NCBI GenBank assembly: GCA_000727475.1
Contig: KL647305.1
Span: forward strand, 1,027,406 to 1,091,405
Reading direction: 5' to 3'
Source: Sarcocystis neurona
Lineage: Eukaryota; Apicomplexa; Conoidasida; Eucoccidiorida; Sarcocystidae
DNA: 64,000 nt
How positions within the stretch are numbered: the stretch's first letter is position 1; each line of letters starts with the position of its first letter. The notes under the pieces were generated by a model. That model was not told where the DNA came from and did no database searches. It saw only the letters and a program-made list of their open reading frames with translations. Both the position numbers and the translations under genes were made by a program. Below are positions 25,201 through 36,727 of the stretch, piece after piece.

Positions 25201-28200
25201 AGTGTTGAAGAAGAAGAAGTTTTGCCGGGGGCAGCTGCGTTGCCAGGTGTCTGCGTGCTACCGGAGACGGAGGAGGAAGCGCAACAGCAGGAGGAGGTGG
25301 GCGCGGGGGCAGATCAGCAGCAGCCGGAGCAGCTTCCGGTGGGGGTGCCGCGGCTGGACGGCGTGGAGGACAAGCGGGAAACGCAGCAGCGGGAGAGCCC
25401 GGAGGAGGAGGAGCGGAGAGTGGGGTGGCAAAAGCAGCAGGGAGAAGAAGAAGCGGCTCAGGAGGAGCAGGTGCAGGAGGAGCGACAGCATCAACCCGAG
25501 GAAGAACACCACGGCCTGCCGGAGAATCTGATATTTCTGCTGCAGCAGAAACCGCATACGGGAGAGGAGGAACAGGAGGAGGAGGAGCGGCTGGAGCTGC
25601 AGCAGAAGCAACAAGAGGATGCAGACATAAGCAGCACGGGACGCCCCACAGGTATTGTCGAAAAAGTGTCAGCTTGAGAGTACTCACTACCACCCGTGTG
25701 CAGCGAGGTCTTACCACTCCATCTATAGGCGAGCCCACCCAAACGGAAATTGCTTTCTGGGAGAGCTTACACAGCAAAAAACTGTCGTCCGTTAGTTGCT
25801 CTCTGCTGCGCTTGCTCATCGTTCCCCCCTTGCCTTCTCGCTGCAGCAGGCGCTTCTGCTGCTGGTTCTGCTGACGCTACACCCCTGATGTCGTTGCTAC
25901 TGGTGTGCACGAGTCTCCTGCTCCCTCTCCCGCGAATGCTGCCCCAGCCCTTGCTGCTGGTGGAGCCAAATGTGGATTTGAAAAGGTAAATATACTTTTG
26001 TACTTGGTTGGGCTTCAAGTGGCAAATGAAGCTGAAATCCTAGTAAGTTGAATATCCAGTCCCATTTGCGTGCGTAACTGCGCATGGGAATTCCCCACTG
26101 CTGTTTCCATTACAGCTGGTGCCGCTGCGGATTTTGGGTGGGCGCAGCTGCTGCTAGTGCTGTTACTTTCTTCCTTGCTAAAGTACAAATCACCGCTTTC
26201 CTTGCTGTCATCTGGACTGGTGGATTGTTCCTTGCTGTGTTGCAGGAGGTGAGAGGCTTGATGCTCCAGCGGCTGCCTATGAAAAATACCGCGTAGGTGC
26301 TGAGAAAGACCCGGCTGCAGTTGCTGCTGCAGCCCAAGACTTCCTTCCCGTCCGTGCCGGTGTTGCTGCTTCGGGGCAAGCACATCAGAAGCAGCAGAGA
26401 GAGTCGGGGAAGCCGGTGACTGATGACAACTTCCAGCTCAACTGCAGCGCAAAGGGCGAAGCAGCCCTGTCTACAGCAGCGGCAGCAGCAGGTGAAGTAT
26501 CCGCTTCAGCAGAAATTCTTGCAGCAGTCGCCTTGCTGCTAGACTCAGATGGAAAGAGAACCTGCGAGGCCCCCGCTGCTGCCGCGGACTCCGCTGCTGC
26601 CGGTGGTGCTCCTCCTACAACGGATCTCCCAGTTAATGTCGCTGCTTCTACTTCTGCTGGTGGTGCGGGGGTTGTAGCTGCGCCAAAGGATACAACGTCA
26701 GCGCAAATCCGCCTGCTGCAGCGCCTGAGAAGTGCATTCAGCTCGAGTGTCGGCGGTCCTACATTCGCTCCTGCAGCGTCAGAAGTTGCAGCTCGCAACA
26801 AGGCGACGACACAGGACGCAGCAGCAATCCAAGAAAAGGCAGCAGCGGCAATCCAAGAAAAGGCAGCAGCAGCAGCAGCCGCCTACCGACGCATCAGTCG
26901 ACCGCTGCTCCAGCACCCTCTGCGGTACCGCAATGGTTTCCGCGCACCTGCTTCTGCTCAGTCAGGCGGTGTGCAGCAGCAACCGCAACAGACGGACTTA
27001 CAGCCGTTAGCCGGCGAACTCTCAAAGCCACAACAGCAGCAGCTTCTTCTGCAGGGAACGCAGCAGGCCCTGCAGCAGCAGGAGCCAGAGAAAGGAGCAG
27101 CGGTTTACTGCGCAGAGCAGGTGGCGCTTCCTAGCGAGCAAGAGGCACAGCAGCAGGCGGAAGGACAGGCTCGCCGGTCTTGTACCGCAGAAAAAGGACC
27201 GCAGCAGCAGGGGCACAAGTCGCTTGCTGCAGCAGGTACGCAGTGTGAGGTCTTCTCTGGGCAGCAGCACCTACCGAAGCAGACGCCTCATGCGCAGGAG
27301 CCGGAGCAGGAGCTGCGAGACCAGGAGCAGCCATTCAGGAGCAGCGACCGACGAGGAGCCGCGAGTGCGGCGGCGGCGCCTTCGCCGTCTCCGTACACCA
27401 AGAGCTGCAGTAGTAGCGGCAGCCACAACAGCAACAGCGACAGCGTGAGTAACAATACCGGCAACTACGCTGAGGACATGATGCCTCTAAGTGATTTTGC
27501 GACAGATAACGCGGAGCTGCTGCGTCAAGAGAAGGAAGCCAAGAGGCTGGCAGCAGTAACAGCAGCAGCAAATTTCATGGCGATGGCAGCGGTCACCGCA
27601 GCAGCGAATGCCGGTATAAATGAAAGACGAGGCAACAGATTCTCAGTTGAAGCCTCGAGCTGTTCTTCCAGCCGTCGCTCTGCTGCTCTCTTTGCTGCTG
27701 GGGAGACTCGCTTGTCGGCGTCGGAGTCAGCTGCACGTGCGGCAGCAGCAGCAGCAGCAAACACAACGTACGGGATGTCTCCTCCGCTATCTCCCGCTGC
27801 AGTAAGAGGGCAGCAGGAAGAGACGAATGCAGCAGCAGAAGCGGTAGAACGGCAGCAACCGCAGCTCAAAAACCTCCAGGCTTTCGAACACCTTCCCTCC
27901 TTCCAGCCTTCTACTCTGCTCCCGTTGTCTACGGGTGCCGATTACATGCTGCAGCAGCAGCAACAGGCCTGCGGCTCACCTCAGCCGCCACTTCCTGCCA
28001 ATCCCGTGGAACCACAAACTCAAAAGCAGCAGCCCGTTCACCAGCTATTTCAACAGAGTCGAACTAACGCGTCCGAGCAGCAGCAGCAGATTCTGGCATC
28101 TTCGCCTCTACCCGGTTCCCACGGCCGATCAGCGGACGACGCCTTCTGGAGGCTGCGGCAGCAGCAGCAGCAGCCTACCATGCAGCAGCAACAGCAACAG

Positions 28201-31200
28201 CTGCTGTGCGCCCAGCAGCAGACGCGTCAGCTGGAACAGCAGCACCAAAGAGAACAGCTATTACAGCCAGGAGGAGGTGGTGTTCTCAACGCAGAAGGAG
28301 AAAGAATGGACACTGCTGAATCTGCACGCCACGTTGGTGCGAATCACGTTCTTGCTGCAGCTACAAGTGGAGCTGCTGATCGGGAGCAGGCCTCCGATGA
28401 GGCGGCTGCGGGCGCTGCGGCTGTCGCTGCAAGCGATGTGGGCTGTAGAGCAACAGCAGAAAGGCCAACGAAGAAGGATCGGGCAGAGGCAGCGGACGCG
28501 GCGTGGGCAGACATCTCAGCAAGTGAGACCTGTGCGGCTGGTCCTGCGGCCGATGCAGGGGTGCCTTGCAGCAGCTACGTGCAACGCAGCGAGGGAGGTG
28601 TTGTTCCTTTAACAAAGAACAGAGAGCTGTGCACTACCAGTCTAGAGGAGGGATCGCGTCATCACACACACCAACGGGAGAAGCTCATTACATTGCAGAA
28701 ACAGCAGCACGAAGAGCAACAAGAAAAGCAGCAGCAACAGCAGGAGCAACGGGAGTTGCCGAGTTCCTCTTTCAAATCCGCTAGCTTTGAAGATACGCTT
28801 GCGGCTTCTCCTGGCGGCTCTCCTACACCTTCAGCTTACAGACCGAAAACTGCCATCAGTGCTGCGCCTAAGCCCTCCCGTGACTTTGAGGCTAAGCCGC
28901 AGCCCGATGCTGCAGCTGCTGTCGGTCATGTGACTGCACCGAAAACTGCAGCAGATCACCACTCGACTCCAGTTCGTGGAGGTGCCACTACATCTGCGAC
29001 TGCCGCTGGTTCTGTTTCACGGCCAACCAAACCGCCGTCACCAGCGACGAGGCACCGGAACTCTGCAGCTGCTGCGCTTTTACACGCTCCGCGACGATTT
29101 GCGCAGCACCCGGGGAGAGATAGACGTGCCCGCATTTCCCGGGTGCGGTCTACGACTGCGGTTGCGACCCGCAGAAGCCACTCCAGTGCATGCACTCCTG
29201 CAGAAGTGAGGCGAGGAGAAGCAGCGGCAGAGAAGCCGGGGGAAATACTTTCTACTAAGGGTGGACGAGAGGAGGAAAAAACTAGTGCTACTGTTGCTGG
29301 CGGACGAGGGCCATCCACGACAGGAGCAGGAAGATCCGCTGCTGTTGACGCACTTGAAGTCGCAGGTCGTCCAACTGCTGCTGCTGCTTCTGCCGCAGCG
29401 TCTGTCACGGCTCACAAAGGCGCCGGAGATGCACAGCAGGAGCACGCGAAACAGCAGGAGGAGGAGCCGAGAAGCGAGAACCCGCTGTGGCTGGCAGAAG
29501 AGCAAGAGCGGAATGATAAAGTGCTGAAGCCTAAGTGTATACTGCAGGAGCGAAACCAGGAGCACAAGGAGACTGCCGACAGCAGCAACAGCTGGGAGCG
29601 AGGGCAACAGGACCAGCGGCACGGGGGCGTTGTTTCTTGTAGTTGTGACCAGGCCTTCAGCGGGAAGCGACGAGCCAGCATTAGCAGAAGCAGCAGTCGG
29701 AGAAATGACGCTCGTGGCCGCAGTGGCAGCACCACGCGGCAGAGGAGCAGAGGCAGCGCCAGCGCAGTAGCAGACTCAGACGGCCGGCGAAGCAGAAGCA
29801 ACAGCAGCAAGAGATCAGTTCTGCCTCCCGTTATCTCTGCGATTCGTAGCTGTAGGGGAAAGCGTCAGCTTCCGGGAGAGGAGCAAAAGCGCCAGAGGCC
29901 GCAGGCGGCGCCAGAGCTGCAGCACCTGTGGCAAGAGCAGCATCAGAGGCAGCAGCGGCAGCAAGAAACGCAGAGGGAGCAGCGTAGAATGGAGCAGTAC
30001 CGGCAAGAAGAGCTGCGGCGAAGACGACAAACTGCAGGTGGTTTCTCGTGTAGCCGTTCACTACGGAGAGAAGGGAAGAGGGCAGCAGCAAGTGCTGCTT
30101 CTGTTGCTGATTCCTGCGCTGCTGGTGCAGCTTCAGCTGCTGGACAGCCCCTTGGGGGACAGGCTTCTACAGAAGAGGTCGTTGCACTGGCACATGAAAC
30201 AGCTGTTGTTAAAAACACTGCATGCAGTGACCTCAGGGGTAGCAGCACGCGTGCTCCAAACAGCAATACGATGGAAAGCGAGGTAACAGAAGAGAGAGAC
30301 AGCACCGCCACACGAGCAGCACCAATAGAATTGGTGTCCTATGGCCCGCAACAGCCTACTCCCTGTCTTGCTGCCACCGCTGCTGTCGCCCTTCCTGGTG
30401 CCGCACACGCCCGTACCCAGTCGAACCGACAACTGCAGCAGCCGGAGCAGCAGCAGCAGCAGCAAGAGGAACAGTGCCCGTTGTCACAGCGACAGCAGGC
30501 AGAAAACGACAGAGGCACAAAATCTCCCTGTGTCCAGCGCGGAGAGCAGGAAGGAAAGCTTCAGGAGACTCACTCCGGCAGCCACACTGAAGGACTTGTT
30601 GGGTGCAGCATGCCTACTGCCTCGGATGCCTGGGCGACTACTGCTGCAGCTGCTGCTAATGGTAGACCTGTTGATGCTGCGATTGTTGTCGCTGCTCTTG
30701 GGGTGACTGCTGCAGGAGCTGCTGGCCGTGCTGCATCTGACAGTGTGGGGGCTGCTGGCGCTGCTGGCGTTGCTGGTGCACTAGAGGGGATTTCTGCTGC
30801 TGTTGTGGAACAGGGGGGCACTGCTGGGGATATGTCTGCCGCTGCTGCTGATGCTGCTGCTCCTGCTGTTGGGGATGACTTTGTTGCTGGCGAGCGGCGG
30901 AAGCGGTGGTCTCTCTCTCCGCAGCGGGAGCAACCACAGGAGCAGCGCGACCAGGAACAAGCGGAGGGTCAACAGGTACACCCCACAACGCATACTCAGG
31001 AAGCGAAGAGCCGCTCCGGGTGGAGAGAGAGCAGCAGCCGCGTGGGCACCTGGGTGGAGGGGGGGCGACTGAGCAGCGGGGGAGGCTCAGATTTACGACG
31101 CAACAGCAAAGGCATGCTGCCGCCTGCTGTTCCTCCTCCCCGGTCTCCAGCGTTCTGGCAGGAAGTCGGTATCATCGCTGCGGCACGCAAACATCGTAAA

Positions 31201-34200
31201 AACGCATTGGATCGTGCTGCTGCTGCTGGTACAGACTCACCTAGCGTCGCAGCTGGCCGACCACAGCTCCACCAGCATCCTCACGAAAAGTGGATGACTC
31301 TGCTAACTGGCGGTACCACAGGTGCGTCGTTTCCGCGGAGTTGTTCGCAGCAGCACCGAAGGCCGCAGCAACAGGACGCCGGGGAGATGGAGGGGCCGGA
31401 AGAGGAACTGCAGGGTGAAAAGCGACTGCAGCAACAAGCCAGGCAGCAGCGCCAGGGGCGGCGACGGCAGGCGCCTCGGTCGGGAGAGGAGGAAGAGGAG
31501 GAGAAGCAGCAGGAAGCAGAGGAAGAAGGGAAAACTCCCGGAAGAAGACGGCTCAGCAGTTTGTTGTCTTGGCGTCTGCCCCACTCTTCTCGTTCTTGGA
31601 TGTCCTTCACAACAGCAGCAGCATCATCTGGGTCTGGGCTGCAGCAGCAGCGGCAACGGGTTTCTGCTTCGGCTCGCAACACACCCCGTGGTGCCGATTT
31701 GGACGGGACGGCTCTCCAGCAGCAGCAGTCTCGGGAATCCGGAGGAAGAAGAAGAACTGCTTCTTTTTTCCGCGGTCGAAGAAGACGAAGGGACACTTTA
31801 CCTGCCGTTCCTACTGCTGCCTCTGCCTCTGCGAGATCTGCTAGCAGCAGCGGCGTGATTTCGCGTCCTTCTTCGTTGCGAGGCAGCTTGCAGCAGCTCC
31901 GCAGGCGGGCAGGCAGCAGAGGCGCTTGCTGGGGTAGACGATCCTCACGGGAAGATGAAAGCTCCGACGAGGATCCCCACCCAGCTGCTCTTCAGCAACC
32001 CACAGGTACTGCTGCTGCTGCTGCTGATGCTCCGTGTGGCGGTGGCCGCTCGTTGCGATCTGCTGCTTTTTTACTACTGCTGCTGATACTGTCACTGTTG
32101 CTGAAGTGCTGTCACTGCTGCTGACACTGTCGATGGTAGTGAGCGTGCACCTGATAATGCTGATCATGCTGTTTCTGCTGCTGCTCCTGCCTGTGGTGCT
32201 AACAGTGGGGCTGCTGGCGCTGCTGCTGCTGCTGTATTGCTGGTGCTATCTGGCTAGTGCTACTGGCGCGACTCTTACGCGTGTTGCTCCTGGTAGAGCG
32301 CTGCTTGTGTATACTACGTTTTGCTGTTGCCGGCTACTGTGCCGCTACTAGTGGGCCGTGTCCAAAGCAGCTGCTGCTGCGGGACGTGGCGCTGACATCT
32401 GTGAGGCTGTGTCTGATGGAGCCGTTGATATTTCGGATGCTGCTGTCGATGTTTTCTCTGCAGCTGTCGTAGACCCTGCCGCAGTTGCCGCTGCAGTTGC
32501 TGCTGCTGCCGTCGCCGTTGCTGGAAGGGTAGAAGCAGCGGACCAGCAGGAGCAGATGCAATCGCAGCAGCAGCACCGACCGCCGCAAAAGGAGCAGAAG
32601 CAGCCGCCGAAATCGGAACAAGTGCAGCCACCAGTGTCGCCAAAACAGCATTCACCACGGGGGCAAGATGGCGACAAGGAAGAGACCATCGCCGCCGCTG
32701 CTGCAGCTGGTGTACCATTTCCCCGTGGCAGAAACAGGCAACGCGAGCCCGTGCAGCACTTCCTCTTCTCTCCAGTGCGTCTGCGACCCACGCATTCCCG
32801 TGGGTGTGCTGAGCGAACGCAGGAACAACAACATCAGCAGAACACCCAGCGTCAAAAGCAGGAGAACCGTTCGAAAGGGCAGCAGGAGCAACAGTGGACG
32901 GAGGAAAAGACACGCAATGAGCGCTCGTCGTTTTGGAGTTTCTGGGGAAGTGGAGGTGCACAACAGCCGCAACACCGGCGATTGCAGCACGAGGAGCGGC
33001 AGCAGCTGCAGCTCGATGCGCAGCAGCCGGTACAACAGCAGATGCTGCAGCAAGTGGGAGGACAACGGACACCTCCCCTTGATCAACAGAAGAATAAGAA
33101 GCACGAGGATAAGACAGACGAGCAATCGGAAGACCACATAGGTGTAGAGAGAGCAGCAAAGGACGCAGCAACAACCCCACGTAGCTCGAATGCTGCGCCT
33201 TCATTTTTTGCTTCCTTGCTTCTGCGGCGTCGACGCCGGAGCTCTGCACGACAGTCGGGAGAAGTGACTGCCAGGGATGGTGGTGACGCGAGACGCAACA
33301 GCGGCAACAACGGCAGCAAGCGGAGCAGCGATCCGAATGCTCTCAACGGCAGCAGCAGCAGCGGCGGCAACAGCCGAAGAAGCAGCTGGAGCGCGAGGGG
33401 TGGAAAGACCGCAGCGCGACAGATGGAGGTCTACTACTGGAGACCGAAAGCAGCGGCTTCAGCTGGAATTGATTGCGCTCGTAGAGATTCTGGTGATTCT
33501 CCTTCGGTAGCTGCTGCAGGCGGTGTGTGTCCCGTAACTGCTGGTAATCTTGCTCCTGCAGCAGGTGCCAAGGCCGCAGCAGCAGATGGCGCTGGTGTTG
33601 TTGCTGCTGCTGGTACGCCTGGGGCTATCAGATGTTGCGGGCCTCTCCAGGCTTCAGGCCACAGCAGCACAGCCGGCACCGGCCCTCGCAGTGCGGACAG
33701 TAGCAGCGGCGTCCAGAATCCCAAGTGCGGTAGCAACGCAGGCAGCAGCGGTGGCAGCGCCGAGAGCAACACGAGCCCGAACTGGCAAGGAGGCAAGCTA
33801 GCGGAGTTGTTCTCTGGGGGAGGCTTCTTTCAGAAACTAGCAGCAGCAGTTGGCGGTCGAGAGTGGAGCAGCACAAAGAAGCTTGCGGCTGCTGCTGGAG
33901 ACTCCGCTCAAGGAGGAAGCAACAACAGCAGCACCAAGAGTCGAGCAACGGCAGCGGCGCACCTGCACACCGGCGGCACCACTTCATCAAAAGGCACCAA
34001 ATGGTGCAGCAGAGCAACAGAGCCGACGGGACAGCAGGTCCGGCCGGCGAGGGTTGGGCAGCACAGTCTCCAGCAGAGACGAGAAAAAGACGTCGGTCTA
34101 CCAGATACGAGCAGCACTGACGCGCACACATTGCAAGATCGTGAGCGACAACAGCAACAACGGGCGCCACATCAACGTCCGAAGCTCCAGCTGCAGTGGC

Positions 34201-34847
34201 GAGTGAGGCAAGGACAGGGGGGAATGAGCTTCAGCAGCAACAACAGTGGAACTAGCGAGGGCGGAGGCGAAATGCAAAGCTGCCGCTCGAGCCGGCGCAG
34301 CAGCATTTCGTGCTCAGAAGCAGCAGTAGCTGCGGCTACCGCTATTGCTGCTTCCACATCTTTCCCTGCAAGCGTGCTACCAAGTTCTCCTTCCACCCTG
34401 TTTCTTAACAGCAGAAACAGCCGCGACTCCGTCCAGCGCACTGCGGCTGCTGCTGAGCTGTGCAGGTCAAGAGAATCTGAAGCGGAGCGGAAAAAAAGGG
34501 ACGAAGAACTCCTGCGGCTGCTCTTCGGAGACGACGTCGTGCAACAAAAAGAAGAAACAGATTCGCAGCGTGGCTCCCTACCTGGAGCCACGTCCCCTCA
34601 GTCCCGCAGCGGCAGCAACAGCGGGAGCAGCGGCAGCAGTCGAATCAGCCAGAGGAACCAAGACAGTAGCCACAGGCGTGGAGGCGGAGGAAACAGCCAC
34701 ATTAACGGGACGAACAACCGGCGTAGTGGCAAGAACAACAGCAGATGCGTCCCTTCCATTAATCAAACGATGAGGTGGGACCAGCAGCTGTACTACGCAC
34801 GGCACCACACCGACAAGTGCCCTGTCTCCGCTGTAGCAGGCGAATAA
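14666..34847 (+). CDS. PH-domain CaMK-family protein kinase (PK2-like), giant, 10 exons
   Basis: The model joins 14666-16113, 16618-16766, 17478-17525, 18667-18795, 20231-20397, 21306-21429, 23656-23794, 24873-25651, 26246-32005 and 32368-34847. It is 11,223 nt (3,740 aa) and every junction is GT..AG and in phase. Residues 1-440 are low complexity. Residues about 440-515 resemble a PH domain with the C-terminal helix Trp ([11 protein letters not shown]). Residues about 525-782 form a complete kinase: [11 protein letters not shown] loop, VVIK lysine, [30 protein letters not shown]. The remaining 2,950 residues are Gln/Ala/Ser-rich with no domain I recognise. A PH domain directly before a CaMK-type kinase is the layout described for apicomplexan PK2. 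The family phosphorylates Ser/Thr, and the PH segment suggests phosphoinositide membranes. The kinase call is strong, the PK2 link moderate. Attaching the last two exons rests on phase and on their lack of an early ATG. Confidence 0.8.
16618..16766 (+). CDS. Kinase gene exon 2: end of PH domain and kinase start
   Basis: The acceptor is GCGTCACCGCAG and the donor TTCCTCG|GTAAGA. The exon carries [17 protein letters not shown] and the Trp-containing helix typical of PH C-termini. It then enters the kinase N-lobe at [10 protein letters not shown]. It ends in phase 1 and joins exon 3 to restore the Gly-rich loop. Confidence 0.9.
17478..17525 (+). CDS. Kinase gene exon 3: glycine-rich loop
   Basis: This is a 48-nt exon flanked by CTTGCTGCAG and GTACGC. 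It encodes [17 protein letters not shown] with its neighbours, the ATP-binding P-loop. Phase is 1 at both ends. Confidence 0.93.
18128..18221. repeat. AT microsatellite in kinase intron 3
   Basis: These are nearly pure alternating TA/ATAA runs within the intron between exons 3 and 4. They are followed by more than 400 bp of CT-rich sequence leading to the exon 4 acceptor. Confidence 0.9.
18667..18795 (+). CDS. Kinase gene exon 4: catalytic lysine and helix C
   Basis: The acceptor is TTGGTCCTCCTTCAG and the donor AACAAG|GTGTGT. The exon contains the VVIK lysine, the helix-C glutamate in the [10 protein letters not shown] segment, and [13 protein letters not shown] leading to the hinge. Phase is 1 at both ends. 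Confidence 0.95.
20000..20062. repeat. GA-rich simple repeat in kinase intron 4
   Basis: This is a degenerate (GA)n/(GAAA)n purine tract on the + strand, about 170 bp upstream of the exon 5 acceptor. Its polarity is opposite to that of the other, pyrimidine-rich intron tracts of this gene. Confidence 0.85.
20231..20397 (+). CDS. Kinase gene exon 5: hinge to HRD catalytic loop
   Basis: The acceptor AACAACACAG precedes [20 protein letters not shown] (hinge). The exon ends with GIVHRDIK at AAG|GTGGGC. The HRD aspartate and the catalytic-loop lysine are present. It enters in phase 1 and leaves in phase 0. Confidence 0.95.
21306..21429 (+). CDS. Kinase gene exon 6: ENLIL, DFG and activation loop
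   Basis: The acceptor is ATTTGTGGGCAG and the donor GTAG|GTGAGG. The exon contains TENLIL, the Mg-binding DFG ([11 protein letters not shown]) and the start of CGSPGYVAPE. No threonine lies between DFG and APE, so an activating phosphosite would have to be a serine. Phase runs 0 to 1. Confidence 0.95.
23656..23794 (+). CDS. Kinase gene exon 7: APE motif and helix F
   Basis: The acceptor is CTGCTGCTGTGCAG. The exon restores [16 protein letters not shown] and continues with [18 protein letters not shown]. The usual Trp after the helix-F Asp is Phe here (DIF rather than DVW). The donor is TTAAG|GTATAC. Phase runs 1 to 2. Confidence 0.95.
24330..24655. repeat. Triplet-based minisatellite in kinase intron 7
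   Basis: About twenty 15-bp units of the form CTGTTGCTGTCCCTG or CTGTCTCTGTGCTTG lie between exons 7 and 8. Because the unit is a multiple of three without stops, both strands stay open: Leu/Ser-, Ala/Val/Pro- and Thr/Ala/Gly-rich shadows of 180-200 codons. Flanking phases (exon 7 phase 2, exon 8 start) require it to be spliced out. Confidence 0.9.
24873..25651 (+). CDS. Kinase gene exon 8: kinase C-terminus and acidic Gln-rich segment
   Basis: The acceptor is CTGCTGCTACAG. The first 47 codons finish the kinase ([27 protein letters not shown], with the conserved subdomain XI Arg). After that come Ala/Pro-rich and then Glu/Gln-rich sequence. The frame continues to a stop at 25675-25677, giving an alternative short protein if the donor ACAG|GTATTG at 25651 is not used. 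Confidence 0.88.
26246..32005 (+). CDS. Exon 9: 1,920-codon Gln/Ala/Ser-rich exon
   Basis: The frame is open for more than 5.7 kb, which only coding constraint readily explains. No in-frame ATG occurs in the first 1.3 kb, so it is an internal exon. The acceptor TTGCTGTGTTGCAG and phase 1 fit exon 8. The donor CCCACAG|GTACTG also leaves phase 1. Composition is poly-Gln, poly-Ala, Ser/Arg and Glu runs broken by short unique pieces such as [19 protein letters not shown]. No domain, signal peptide or membrane segment is recognised. It could instead belong to a separate gene. Confidence 0.85.
32368..34847 (+). CDS. Exon 10: 3'-terminal Gln/Ser/Ala-rich exon
   Basis: The open frame covers about 826 codons to TAA at 34845-34847. 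It has no early ATG, so it is an internal or terminal exon. Two tandem acceptors (AAAG|CAG|, giving start 32368 or 32371) both fit phase 1 and differ by one Ala codon. Low-complexity Ala, Gln/Arg and Ser/Asn/Gly runs dominate. The end ([19 protein letters not shown]) is non-repetitive. No known domain is seen. Confidence 0.82.
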
Positions 34848-35051
34848 TGCGTCTTGGTGCGTGGCAACCGGGATCCCTCACATACACCCAACTGTCCGTC
34901 TCTCTGTCTCTGATACTCTCTAAGGATATATATTTATGTATTTAAACTATATCTACGTGAGCATACTTACACAAGTGGGTGCACGCGCACCTGGAAGTGA
35001 CACCCGCATATGTATATATATATAGGGTATATCTATATACACGTACCCTAG

Positions 35052-35082
<31 letters not shown>

Positions 35083-36709
35083 CAGCGAGAGGTAATTGAT
35101 ATACAGTATAGCGTGTATATTGTAGGGCTGCTTACGATGTTTTTGCGTATTGCTGCTACGTCTCTGACTTGACTCTGCAGCAGCTTTGTTGCTGCTGTTG
35201 TCATACTCCCCCGCATTTCTCGACGGATGCTGCTGCTGATGCTATTGGCGCGTCATTCCAGCACCTTGTAACGCGCCTATAGTGCTGCGGTAAACAGCCT
35301 CCAGCAGTTCAACAGAATATGGACGGACGCGGTATTTTGTGCAGGCAGTCCACGGCAGGGTAACTTCACTGTCTGTTGTTGGTCTCTATTACAGCGGTCC
35401 GTGCCGCTGGTGTTCCCAGTAATGGCGGTCGTCGTGGCTTCTGCTCCGGTTGTCTGCTGCGGTGAGAAATAAGTAGTCTCGTCGCCGTGTGACAGCGGTG
35501 ACAGCGGCAGCAGCACCGGCAGGGACTGGACACGCAACAGCAGCCACTGCCGAAACCCAAGGGGTACTAGGCAGATTGTAACTCACATGGTGGACGCGGA
35601 GTACACAAGTCCGTGTCGTGTCTTCATTGCGGAGAGAGATGGAGCGACGTATAGGCGCAAGGAAGAAGCTATGGCTCATGTAGATGCCCTGCGTGCGATG
35701 AAAAAGATGCTCCGCACTTCTTGATGCATATATGTATACATATATATATATGTATACATATACGCATACGTGCACAGGCGGATATTACAAAATACATTAT
35801 ATGCATGTGTACGGTCCGCATGCGCTAGTGTAGACGACGGTACATACGCGCTGGGCAGTGTGAACTTTTGTGAGAGGATTGTTACGAAAAGTCGTTGCAC
35901 GCAGCACCAAACGTGCTATAGTTCACATGATCAGCAAGAGGCTGGTGCCAGTGGCAGTTTGGTGCCACAGCGTGCACGCCGCGTTGCATATGTGCTACGC
36001 ATTTTGTGCACGGGCGTGCATGCGTCAGGGCCAGTAAGCGCGCCAGTACGTGCGTCTGCATGCGTGTGTCTCTCCGTCGGAGAATCTTCAACCTGCGTGT
36101 CTGTCTCGCTACCTGACCGTGGGTCTCTATCAAGTCAGATGTTTGACTATATATGTACGAACAGGTATACACAGGAGGGGACCAGAAACACACGTGTACA
36201 TACGAAAGTATGTGGCGTACTGTGTACACGTCCTTGCTCCTTTGAGCGGGGTCCGCTTTTCCCGCACACCGTGTACACGAAGAGGACTGCCAACGCCAGC
36301 GGACGTAGGAGGAAGCCTAGCATACGTCTATTGCTGTGCTTGTTTTATTTAATACGATTAGCAGGAATGTCCGTATCTTTCAACATGGTGTGAACATGAG
36401 TGCGAGCAGATGCACGTGTAATTTGACCGGCGTAGCAACGGAGAAATGCGTATACATTTGTGTGTTGCATATGCAACACTCTGTAATTTGACCTTCTGGA
36501 GAAGCCGAACATTTGGACGCGTGCAAGCACGTAAAGTTGTTTGACACGGAGGGGGTTACAAGTACTTAGAGCAAGGTACCGAATGTAAAGGGACGGGTAG
36601 TATGTGCCTGGCTGGACTCGTGGAGCCGTCTGCGCACGTTGAAGAGTCCTTTACACAGTAGTACGCGTGCGACGCGTGTATGTGAGTACGTACATCGTCA
36701 CACGACAAG

Positions 36710-36727
36710 TAGTCCTTGAGAGGACTA
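36710..36727. other. Short perfect hairpin
   Basis: TAGTCC (36710-36715) and GGACTA (36722-36727) form a 6-bp stem around the loop TTGAGA. No T-run follows, so a terminator role is not supported. Confidence 0.4.

Noticed and set aside
14666..25651. Identity as CDPK7 or another EF-hand CDPK
   Set aside because: No EF-hand calcium-binding loop is seen before or after the kinase, and the PH segment directly abuts the kinase, which fits PK2 better.
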